DNA of 64,000 nucleotides from Pontibacter anaerobius (GTDB lineage: Bacteria; Bacteroidota; Bacteroidia; Cytophagales; Hymenobacteraceae): positions 62,001-126,000 of the forward strand of contig NZ_JAPFQO010000012.1 of assembly GCF_026241195.1 (NCBI RefSeq). The letters run 5' to 3'. Numbering within the stretch: the first letter of the stretch is position 1; every line of letters starts with the position of its first letter. This document shows positions 24,707 to 32,604 of this stretch, one piece after another. The position numbers and the translations under genes are program-made. The notes under the pieces were generated by a model. That model made no database searches and was not told where the DNA came from. It worked only from the letters and a program-made list of their open reading frames with translations.

Positions 24707-25210
24707 TTTCTTGCTGATTTAAATTCTCTAATGTTTTTCTATTCTTGTTCTCTAGTCTGTCATAAAACCTTATAGTAGTCTTATCTAAGGGCACTAGGTG
24801 AAGCGTACAGAACTCAAGCGGCACTTCTTTTATCTCATCCTTCTTAAGCCTCTGCAGCTCCTCTAAGAAGCTGTAATCGATGTAGAAGTCGGTATAAAGC
24901 GCAGAGATAGACTTAGAGCAATTCCAGACCTAACATTTAAATTCAGCTTTATTCTTAGTGACATACTTTGTGAGATATGTCCCCACCTGTTTAGGGTTCT
25001 TTGTGTCTACTTTTTTCACATCAAAAGCAGAAGAAGCTTTAAAGTGCTTATCCCTAGCACAAGTGCCTCCTGGTTACAGAAAATCATCAAGCATTCTCCT
25101 GCTACTTTCCTACACTGCAATATTCTGCACAGGCACAGCAACGATCAGGTATCTCACATCATTTCCATTGTGCTCCCGCTTCAGGCAATGCACCTTTGCT
25201 TAGGTTTTAA
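24687..25210 (-). pseudogene. Decayed rolling-circle replication initiator (HUH Rep)
   Basis: One minus-strand frame reads as a single protein interrupted by three stop codons (near 25110, 25067 and 24930). Upstream part: CLKREHNGNDVRYLIVAVPV. Middle: CARDKHFKASSAFDVKKV, then QVGTYLTKYVTKNK, a typical motif III (YxxKY, with the catalytic Tyr and Lys) of HUH endonucleases in ssDNA phages and plasmids. After the last stop: VWNCSKSISALYTDF and 65 more residues. The last stop (TAG) stands where the relic at 30614-30712 has CAG, so it is a point mutation. The metal-binding HxH motif II is not clear and the 5' end is lost. The Rep family is my reading of the motifs; that it is a broken gene is firm. 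Confidence 0.65.
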
Positions 25211-25246
25211 CACAACCGAATTCAAACATTCCTAAAGCTGAAAACT

Positions 25247-27682
25247 ATGAAAAGAAGAGTAACCGTTATTATCCTGCTCGTGCTGCTGCCCCTGGTGCAG
25301 GCGCAGGCGCAGCAAATACCTGCTATACACGGAAGCGTGGTAAACACGGAAGGCAAGGCCATAGAGTACGCAAACATTATACTTTTGAAGGCACAGGATT
25401 CCGCTGCCATTGGAAGTACTTTAGCAGATGAGTCTGGTAAATTCCATTTCACCTCCGTTAAGGCTGGCACTTACATTATCGCTATTAAGCAACTGGGGTA
25501 TCAGCAGGCATTCAGCCAAAGTATAACGGTAACAGGACAATCAGTTACTATTGATCCTATCATGCTTACACCAACTATAAACCAACTGGCTGAAGTAACG
25601 GTGCAGGGGCAAAAGCCATTGCTGGAGGTGCAGGAAGATAAAGTAGTGATGCAGGTGGAAAACAGCGTGCTGGCTAGTGGCGGCACAGGTTTAGAGATAA
25701 TTGAAAAGGCCCCTGGCGTAAGTATAGACCAGAACGGCGGCATTTCGGTTAATGGACGAGCAGGCGTAATGGTGATGATTAACGGCAAACAGGTAAACCT
25801 TCCGGCTGAAGAAGTAACCAATATGCTGCGTAATATGAGTGCCAATGCCATCGAGGCTGTTGAGGTAATTACCAATCCATCTGCAAAGTATGATGCCGCC
25901 GGAAACGCAGGTATCATCAACATCAGGCTTAAAAAAGGACTGGCCGATGGCACCAACGGAAGTATAACGGCTGGCACAGGTTATGGCAAGTATGGCAAAG
26001 CCAATGCAGGCATTAACCTAAATACCCGTGGCGATAACTTTAACCTCTTCGGAAACTATAACTACCTGTACAATAAACGCTTTGTAACACTAGATCTGAA
26101 AAGGAGTGTAACACACGAAGGCAAGACCACTTATTTCGACCAGTTTAACCACAGACCTTCATTTTCGCATAGCCATACTTACCAGGCCGGTGCAGACTTT
26201 ACTTTAAGCAAGAACGATCAGTTGGGCATACTTTTTAATGGCAATAACTACATGATGGAAGTAGATCCCAGAAATACCACAGACTTCAGAAGCAGCCCGA
26301 CTGCCGCGCCAGACTCCGCTTTGCAACTAAAAAACCACATCGATACGAAATGGTTTAATTACACGCTAAACGCTAACTACAAGCACAGTTTTGCACAGAA
26401 AGGCCATGAGATAACCGCAGATGTAGATTACTCAAGTTTCGATTTTCAGCAGAACGATAACATTACCACGAACTTTACTTTCACGAACCCGGCCAAACCA
26501 ACTTACAGCCAGACCCTGCGAAGCGATGTACCTGCCGATATTTCCATACTTGTGTTTAAAAGCGATTATGCATTGCCGCTTGGCCAGGGCACGCAACTGG
26601 AAACCGGGGTAAAAATGAGCCAGGTGACAACCCAAACCGATATTTTGTATGAAGAACAGCACGATAACGTTTGGAGAACAGACGAGACCAGGACAAATGA
26701 TTTCCTTTACACAGAAAACATCAGTGCAGCATACGTAAACTTTTCAAAACAAATCAACAAGTTCAGGATACAGGCAGGCCTACGCGCCGAGCATACGTTG
26801 GCCGAAGGAGAATCTGAAAGAGCGGAGAGTACAGACAAAAGAGACTACCTGGAGTTTTTCCCGAGCATTTCGGTAAAGCAGCAACTAAGCGACAAGTATA
26901 ATGTTGGCTTATCCTATAGCCGCCGCGTGGACCGCCCTGTTTACCGCGACCTGTTCCCTTTCATCTTCTTCATGGACCCTTACACGTATGTGCAGGGCAA
27001 CCCAAACCTGCAGCCGCAGTTTACCAATACCATCCAGTTATCTGGTAACTACAACAACCGCTATACTTTAACACTTGGCTACAGCCATACAGAAGACTTC
27101 TTTACAAACATTACCCGCCAGGATGATGAAACAGGGATAGGGTATGCCTCTAAAGAGAATTTCAAGGACTTCTACAATTATAACCTGAGCCTGATAGCCC
27201 CGATTGTAGTAACAAACTGGTGGGTGAGCAACAACAACGTAAGCGTGTTCTACAATGAGTTCAACACTTTTTTCCTGGGTGAGAAACTCGATATCGGGCA
27301 GTTGAGCGGCACTGTAAACTCCAGTAACTCCTTTAAACTACCAAATGGCTTAGCAATGGAGCTGAGCGCCCTCTACCAGTCTCCTACCGTGATGGGAGCC
27401 TTTCATGTAAAATCTAATTACAACGTGAATCTGGGCATACAAAAACAGGTGTTACAGCAGCGTGGCAGCATCCGGCTAAGTATAACGGATATCTTTAAAA
27501 CCAGCAGGATGAGCAATACCATTGACTTCGCGAACATGAACATGGACATGGACAGCCGCTGGGAAAGTCGCCAGGTGCGCCTGAACTTCACCTACAACTT
27601 CGGCAACAAAGACCTGAAACCGCTACGCCGCAGAAGCTCCGTTTCTGAAGAGGAACTACGCAGAGCCAGCCAGTCGAATTAA
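25247..27682 (+). CDS. Outer-membrane beta-barrel receptor (TonB-dependent type)
   Basis: The 811-residue protein has a signal peptide (1-22, ending AQAQ), a carboxypeptidase-regulatory-like sandwich (about 26-110: IHGSVVNTEGKAIEYANIILL), a plug-like domain (about 113-230) with GRAGVMVMINGKQV and NPSAKYDAAGNAGIINIRLKKG, and a barrel of about 570 residues with many alternating aromatic strands. This is the OMP_b-brl_3 type of receptor; no TonB box is obvious. It is followed by a small exported peptide and a LytS/LytTR pair, so it may be part of a signal or metal/peptide response. The ligand is unknown. Confidence 0.9.
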   Translation: MKRRVTVIILLVLLPLVQAQAQQIPAIHGSVVNTEGKAIEYANIILLKAQDSAAIGSTLADESGKFHFTSVKAGTYIIAIKQLGYQQAFSQSITVTGQSVTIDPIMLTPTINQLAEVTVQGQKPLLEVQEDKVVMQVENSVLASGGTGLEIIEKAPGVSIDQNGGISVNGRAGVMVMINGKQVNLPAEEVTNMLRNMSANAIEAVEVITNPSAKYDAAGNAGIINIRLKKGLADGTNGSITAGTGYGKYGKANAGINLNTRGDNFNLFGNYNYLYNKRFVTLDLKRSVTHEGKTTYFDQFNHRPSFSHSHTYQAGADFTLSKNDQLGILFNGNNYMMEVDPRNTTDFRSSPTAAPDSALQLKNHIDTKWFNYTLNANYKHSFAQKGHEITADVDYSSFDFQQNDNITTNFTFTNPAKPTYSQTLRSDVPADISILVFKSDYALPLGQGTQLETGVKMSQVTTQTDILYEEQHDNVWRTDETRTNDFLYTENISAAYVNFSKQINKFRIQAGLRAEHTLAEGESERAESTDKRDYLEFFPSISVKQQLSDKYNVGLSYSRRVDRPVYRDLFPFIFFMDPYTYVQGNPNLQPQFTNTIQLSGNYNNRYTLTLGYSHTEDFFTNITRQDDETGIGYASKENFKDFYNYNLSLIAPIVVTNWWVSNNNVSVFYNEFNTFFLGEKLDIGQLSGTVNSSNSFKLPNGLAMELSALYQSPTVMGAFHVKSNYNVNLGIQKQVLQQRGSIRLSITDIFKTSRMSNTIDFANMNMDMDSRWESRQVRLNFTYNFGNKDLKPLRRRSSVSEEELRRASQSN

Positions 27683-27737
27683 TTATTAACGCAAGTTGCG
27701 AGATGCAAAATTCATGAGTTCTCATCTGTTAGCGTGA

Positions 27738-27990
27738 ACCCACCCCTAACCCCAATGCCGTCAATTTAAGGAAATGCTCTTCCGGACATCTCTGTCCGGA
27801 AGCCGTCTGCCGGGGACTTCCTAGTCCCCGTGTGGCTGCAGAACGCGGACTAGGAAGTCCGCAGCAGGTCAAGATCCGGACAAGGATGTCCGAATCAGCA
27901 ATGCCCTCCCTTTAAAGAGGGCCCCTTGCCCCAGAGGGGAATATTTACTCGTGCATGTAATTCCCCTCCTCGGAGGGGTTAGGGGTGGGT
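27738..27990. mobile_element. 253-bp element with perfect 16-bp inverted ends, holding palindromes
   Basis: ACCCACCCCTAACCCC (27738-27753) and GGGGTTAGGGGTGGGT (27975-27990) are perfect inverted repeats. Between them lie four hairpin units with the words TCCGGACA and GGACT.CCTAGTCC. No coding frame. The right end also closes the dispersed repeat at 16655-16985. It looks like a MITE or a nested palindromic repeat; no target duplication is clear. Confidence 0.55.
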
Positions 27991-28080
27991 AATAAATTAC
28001 CAGAAAAAAGTATCACGCAACTTGAGTTGATTATCAGTCATTAGTAAATAAAAACCTAACCATTAGTACAATATATAACT

Positions 28081-28251
28081 ATGAAAAACCTGTTTGTGCT
28101 AACATTGATGGCCTTTGCCTTAGCTGTAGCCAGCTCTAAAGCCAGGGCCCAGCATACTTCTAAAGCTCAGGAAATTGGACTTATTAACCAGACTAACTTT
28201 AAACCAGTTATTGATGGCTTTAAAGCGTATAATTCTGAGTTACGAAACTAA
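28081..28251 (+). CDS. Small exported peptide, 56 aa
   Basis: ATG at 28081 opens a 56-codon frame: MKNLFVLTLMAFALAVASSKARAQ is a clear signal peptide with an A-R-A-Q cleavage site, leaving a mature peptide of about 33 residues (HTSKAQEIGLINQTNF... ending NSELRN). It starts after a short spacer with a repeat element and lies between the outer-membrane receptor and the LytS/LytTR genes. It may be a real secreted peptide or the truncated start of a longer gene; codon use looks coding. No homologue recognised. Confidence 0.5.
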   Translation: MKNLFVLTLMAFALAVASSKARAQHTSKAQEIGLINQTNFKPVIDGFKAYNSELRN

Positions 28252-28388
28252 CAGTCCGGCCCTTAAAACCATGATTTACTGGCGCATTTTACCGCATTGA
28301 AGTGGCGGATACTAAAATTTGTACTGTCGTTAGTCATTTAAAAACTTTCTGATAAATTCATGTAATTTTCACATGACACCAAAGTATA

Positions 28389-29480
28389 ATGCCCATTAAT
28401 AGCGAAATCTTACATAAGTATAAATGGCCTGCCAGCCTGCTATTCTGGCTTCTTGTGGGTATTCTTTATGTTTTGTACACTACTCTTCTTGACATGCATG
28501 TGTCAACTCCTCCAGTTGTATGGTATCAGCATAGCAGCTATAAAATTGCCGTTCACGTTGTCTGGGGAGTTGTAACTGTACCTTACCTGCAATTACTAAG
28601 CAAAGCCGGAGCACCCAATAAGTGGGTTAAATACATTTTACTAACCATAGTTGCTGCCGCCATCCATGCTTTGGTAAGTGTGATAAGCTACGGGTTGCTG
28701 GCATCCATAATATCTTTTGATACCACATTTGAGGCAGGGCGCTACTGGGATGGTGCTTTTACACATTTCTCCAAACTGTTCTTTATCAGCTGGCTTACGA
28801 CCATCATCATCTTTGTAGCCTGGCTTGGCTGGGAAAACCTTCAGGCAAATCAAAGGCAGGCCAAGCTTAATACCGAACTGCAGTCGCAGCTGGTACAAAC
28901 CCAGTTACAGATGCTGCGCATGCAGCTTAACCCTCACTTTATCTTCAATACCTTCAACACCATTTCGATGATGGTGCGGGCTAACAAAAACGAAGAAGCT
29001 ACCGACATGCTGGCAAAACTGGCCGAACTGCTGCGCATGAGCCTATATAAAAATGAAAAACAACTGATTCCCCTGCACACAGAACTGGAGTATTGCCGCC
29101 ACTACCTCGACATTGAACTGGTGCGTTTTAAAGACAGGCTAAAAGTTGAATTTGATGTGCAGCCGGAAACCGAAAAACTGCTGGTGCCGGGCATGATTTT
29201 ACAACCTCTGCTGGAGAACGCTTTTAAACATGGCCTGATGAACTCCTTAGACTACTCTCCTATTCTTAAAATTGAAAGCCATCAGCTGGAAAATGATTTG
29301 ATCATCAGTATTAAAAATACCGGTAAATTAGAAACCACGGTGTATAACGGAAATGGCATTGGGTTACAGAATGTGCGGGAACGCTTAAAACTGCATTACG
29401 GCGACAAAGCCCATTTTGCCATAGAGCAGCAAAACGGTTTGGTGTTGGCAAGTATAAACATAGCCTATGAGCAAGTATAA
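28389..29480 (+). CDS. Sensor histidine kinase, LytS/YehU type
   Basis: The 363-residue protein has four membrane helices (about 16-34, 53-70, 81-108, 128-147), a linker helix (150-178) and the His_kinase domain with LNPHFIFNTFNTIS (H183 the phospho-acceptor). The ATP-binding part carries LQPLLENAFKHG near 275 (N box), then GNGIGLQNVRERL (G box). The sensor part has no extracellular domain, so the signal is probably a membrane or small-molecule cue. It overlaps the response regulator start by 14 bases. Confidence 0.93.
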   Translation: MPINSEILHKYKWPASLLFWLLVGILYVLYTTLLDMHVSTPPVVWYQHSSYKIAVHVVWGVVTVPYLQLLSKAGAPNKWVKYILLTIVAAAIHALVSVISYGLLASIISFDTTFEAGRYWDGAFTHFSKLFFISWLTTIIIFVAWLGWENLQANQRQAKLNTELQSQLVQTQLQMLRMQLNPHFIFNTFNTISMMVRANKNEEATDMLAKLAELLRMSLYKNEKQLIPLHTELEYCRHYLDIELVRFKDRLKVEFDVQPETEKLLVPGMILQPLLENAFKHGLMNSLDYSPILKIESHQLENDLIISIKNTGKLETTVYNGNGIGLQNVRERLKLHYGDKAHFAIEQQNGLVLASINIAYEQV

Positions 29481-30264
29481 AACCATAGTTGTTGACGATG
29501 AGCCGGCTGCTCGCGAAGGTTTGGCTGCACTACTACAAGCCGATGCTGAGGTAGAGGTGATCGGTATCTGTGCAAATGCTTTAGAAGCAATAGACCTGAT
29601 GCAGCACACGACACCTGATATACTTTTCCTGGATATCCAGATGCCTGAAGTTAATGGCTTTGAACTGCTCCGGTCGTTAGCTGTAGCTCCTCCTGCCGTA
29701 GCTTTTGTAACCGCTTACGACCAGTATGCCATTGCCGCTTTTGAGCACCACGCGATAGACTACCTTCTAAAGCCATTCAATAATGATCGCTTCCGCAACT
29801 GCCTTGCCAAGTGCAAAAGCGTAGTAGAGCAAAAGAACCAGGGAGACTTAAGCGAAAAGATCCGGCAATTGCTGCAGGAGCAGGCAACTCAGAAAGAAGA
29901 AAAACTCATCAGCCCGGTTACCTCTATCAATGCGCTGAACAAGCTTAGTATAAAAGCAAATGGTAAGATCCTTCTCCTGGACCTGAATGACATCTGGTAC
30001 TTTGAGGCGGAAGATTATTATGTCAATATACACTACAAGTCCCAGCGCATTCTTATCCGGGACAGCATCAAAAACCTGGAGCAACTATTGGCAGAAAAGC
30101 AATTCTGCAGAATTCATAAATCATCACTGGTGAACCTGCAAAAGGTAACTGAACTGGAAAACCACTTCAACGGCGGTTTGATCATGAAGCTGCAGAACAA
30201 CACAGAGCTTAAGGTAAGTAAGAACCACAAGCAAACGCTCCTGGAACGATTTGGATTAGGATAG
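29467..30264 (+). CDS. LytTR-type response regulator
   Basis: The 265-residue protein has a receiver domain (1-120) with acidic D10-D11 pocket, phospho-acceptor D56 in LFLDIQMPEVNG and the K in LLKPF near 101. A linker leads to a LytTR DNA-binding domain (about 160-263), ending NTELKVSKNHKQTLLERFGLG. Translation is coupled to the kinase. Together they form a complete two-component system; LytTR regulators bind paired ~9-base direct repeats. The adjacent receptor and peptide genes are the obvious target candidates. Confidence 0.94.
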   Translation: MSKYKTIVVDDEPAAREGLAALLQADAEVEVIGICANALEAIDLMQHTTPDILFLDIQMPEVNGFELLRSLAVAPPAVAFVTAYDQYAIAAFEHHAIDYLLKPFNNDRFRNCLAKCKSVVEQKNQGDLSEKIRQLLQEQATQKEEKLISPVTSINALNKLSIKANGKILLLDLNDIWYFEAEDYYVNIHYKSQRILIRDSIKNLEQLLAEKQFCRIHKSSLVNLQKVTELENHFNGGLIMKLQNNTELKVSKNHKQTLLERFGLG

Positions 30265-30543
30265 CCAGTTGTGGTGGAATGAGCCTTTTTACCTAACAAA
30301 GGTTTTATTCCACATTGATTTGGAAAGCATGAACGTTATCGGAAGCTGCTGCAAAGGTAATGCTATTCACCGCTAAGGCTGTACATCATAGCTGTTCTTA
30401 ACGCAGACAAAATGAGAGGCAGAACTTTTGCTACAATCTGTTAGCATAAATAAAATTTTATAAACAAGCTGCTCACACGATACAAACAGACATTCTAAAG
30501 CATCTGCAACCGTTAAAACCCACCAATGTCTGGCCCATAGTAT

Positions 30544-30588
30544 AAAAGCCCTACAGATTTTCATCTGCAGGGCTTTTTTGTTTTAGGG
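30544..30588 (+). terminator. Terminator-like hairpin
   Basis: AAAGCCCTACAGAT pairs with ATCTGCAGGGCTTT (one mismatch) around a four-base loop, then TTTTGTTTT. It is 280 bases past the response regulator stop and looks like a tRNA-type terminator, but I find no tRNA before it. Confidence 0.65.
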
Positions 30589-30613
30589 GAAGATGTTTAG
30601 AGAACGGTACTCA

Positions 30614-30712
30614 CTATTTTAGATCAGCTAACTCTAAAAAGCTGTAGTCAGTATAAAGCGCTGTAGTAGACTTAGAGCAGTTCCAGACCTGATACTTAAA
30701 CCGCTTAATCCT
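30614..30712 (-). pseudogene. Second relic of the Rep gene (short fragment)
   Basis: The minus strand reads KRFKYQVWNCSKSTTALYTDY, then SFLELADLK and a stop, closely related to the tail of the pseudogene at 24687-25210 in protein and DNA. Upstream of the match the frame soon meets a stop. The copy lies after a terminator-like hairpin and an AGGGGAAGATGT stretch that recalls the repeat after tRNA-Leu(CAA). Confidence 0.6.
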
Positions 30713-30850
30713 CTGTTTCTTTTTTCTAATCCACACCTATCGAAAACCTTTGCTTCTAATGTAAAACGTATCCGACACAAGCTATAGCTAAATGAAACTT
30801 GCCAATCACCAAAACGTAGTATAGTTAAATAAAATATTATTAAAATCACA

Positions 30851-32164
30851 ATGAAAATCAACCTATTTATCCTGACATGCTTACTTGTTATAGGTTTGTT
30901 TGTGCCAATCGGGAACTTAAGTGCCCAGGGAAACTGGGGCTCCTATTCAACAGCTATTAAGGAGCAAGGCTATGCGGGCCAGAGATTCAGGTTAACCGCG
31001 CTTATCAGAACTGAAGCTGTAACACCTGAAGCTTCAGCCCGCCAGTGGGTAAGGGTTGATCGTAACAATGGAGTTGGCTTCTTCGATAACATGTGGAACA
31101 GTCCAGTTCAATTAAACGAATGGAAGGAGTACATCATTGAAGGAACTATCGATAATGACTATTCAAAAATAGCATTTGGTATACTGTGCGAGTACAATGG
31201 CAAATTCTTTGTCGATGATCTTCGGTTGGATGTACAAACAAAGGACAGGAAGTGGAAAAGAGTTTACCGGAACGACTTTGAAACAAACGTTCTTGATCTG
31301 GAACAGGGTATTCAGGGCAGAAACCAGGGTGTTAACAATCATTATAAAGCAGCGGTAACAACTGAAAAAGCAAAGAACGGGAAGAAAAGCCTTTTAATTA
31401 CTGGTGAAGGAGTACCAGAATACGGACTAGACCGTAAAGTTGGAAAGTTTGCTACTGTGAACGGTATCCAGCTCTATTATGAAACTTACGGAAGCGGTGC
31501 CCCACTTTTAGTATTGCACGGAAATGGAGGCTCCATCTCAAACGCTGCCCCACACTATCCTGAACTTATAAAAAAGTATAAGGTTATCGCTGTTGATAGC
31601 CGTGGACAAGGCAAATCAACTGACACAGACGCTGAGCTGACCTATGAGTTAATGGCTTCAGATATAAATGCCCTGTTAGAGGAACTGCAAATAGACTCTA
31701 CACTTATCTGGGGTCAGAGCGACGGGGCGATCCTGGGACTGGTGCTGGCAATGAATCATCCGGGGAAGGTAAAAAAGGTGCTGGCATTCGGGGCCAATAC
31801 GCAACCCGACAGTACTGCATTGTTTCCCTGGGCAGTTACGCACTTTCAAAAGCTAATAACAGACAAAAGCACAGCCCCGAAAGAGAGAAGGCTTACGCAA
31901 CTCATGCTGGACCATCCCAACATTACGTTTTCCAGCCTGTCCAAAGTCAGTGTACCGGTGTTAGTGATGGCTGGCGACCGGGATGTTGTTCGTCCTGAAC
32001 ACACGTTAAAGCTGTTTCAAAGCCTTCCAAAGTCACAGTTATGCATTCTGCCCGGAACCACTCACGGTGCCAGTTGGGAGCAGAAGGATTTATTTATGCA
32101 GATACTGTTCGACTTTTTTGATAAACCGTTCCAAATGCCTACCACAGAAAGTTGGTTCCAATAG
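30851..32164 (+). CDS. Exported alpha/beta hydrolase with N-terminal beta-sandwich
   Basis: The 437-residue protein has a signal peptide (1-26, ending LSAQ). Residues 27-190 look like a carbohydrate-binding-module-type sandwich (YAGQRFRLTALIRTE, WVRVDRNNGVGFFDN, YSKIAFGILCEYNGKFFVDDLRL). The hydrolase domain (about 197-437) has the oxyanion HGNGG (223-227), nucleophile S290 in GQSDG, an acid in AGDRDVV and His in TTHGASW near 399. It starts after AT-rich spacer. The combination suggests an esterase or lactonase acting on a surface-bound polymer; the exact reaction is unknown. Confidence 0.85.
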   Translation: MKINLFILTCLLVIGLFVPIGNLSAQGNWGSYSTAIKEQGYAGQRFRLTALIRTEAVTPEASARQWVRVDRNNGVGFFDNMWNSPVQLNEWKEYIIEGTIDNDYSKIAFGILCEYNGKFFVDDLRLDVQTKDRKWKRVYRNDFETNVLDLEQGIQGRNQGVNNHYKAAVTTEKAKNGKKSLLITGEGVPEYGLDRKVGKFATVNGIQLYYETYGSGAPLLVLHGNGGSISNAAPHYPELIKKYKVIAVDSRGQGKSTDTDAELTYELMASDINALLEELQIDSTLIWGQSDGAILGLVLAMNHPGKVKKVLAFGANTQPDSTALFPWAVTHFQKLITDKSTAPKERRLTQLMLDHPNITFSSLSKVSVPVLVMAGDRDVVRPEHTLKLFQSLPKSQLCILPGTTHGASWEQKDLFMQILFDFFDKPFQMPTTESWFQ

Positions 32165-32339
32165 TTGAGTTGTTTCAACTATAATATTGAGCCTGTTTAG
32201 CGTTTATTAACATCCACACTGCCTGCCCTTGCTGCGTGTTTCCACCAGCAAGTATAATAGCCAATACCTTTTGATTGTTGGTGAAGAACACCAACAATGG
32301 CGGCGAAGTCTGTCGGACCAATGGCTTTAGCCCCTGCCC

Positions 32340-32476
32340 TTTCGGATTTGCAATCCTAAAATATAATGAACGCAGATTTGCAATCCGCCTTTGCAAAGGC
32401 TGCAGCTAAGAGCACGTAAGCGGATTGCAAATCCGCAAAGTATAGAGTTCCGGATTACAAATCCGAAACAGCGGCA
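32340..32476. repeat. 137-bp palindromic repeat (REP-like), copy A
   Basis: Contains the palindromic words GCAGATTTGCAATCCGC, GCGGATTGCAAATCCGC and TCCGGATTACAAATCCGA, separated by GCAAAGGC.GCAGCTA. The copy at 34191-34328 has the same order and about 80% identity by eye, in the same orientation. The two copies flank the FAD-linked oxidase gene. Confidence 0.75.
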
Positions 32477-32604
32477 TTATACTACTACTTTGATACCTTC
32501 TTTCGGATAAACAAAGACCTTGTTGATTCGCTAACTGCTTGGTGCCGGAACAAACCTGTAACACTTAATCAACTCGAGCCAGATACCCCTTTACCTTTTC
32601 AGCT

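Noticed and set aside
24958..25203. 81-codon plus frame
   Set aside because: Antisense of the Rep pseudogene, whose minus-strand frame carries recognisable motifs.
27683..27737. Possible extra gene after the outer-membrane receptor
   Set aside because: Only repeat and spacer sequence with stops in all frames.
30634..30861. 75-codon minus frame
   Set aside because: Out of frame with the Rep relic that covers the same bases; no features of its own.
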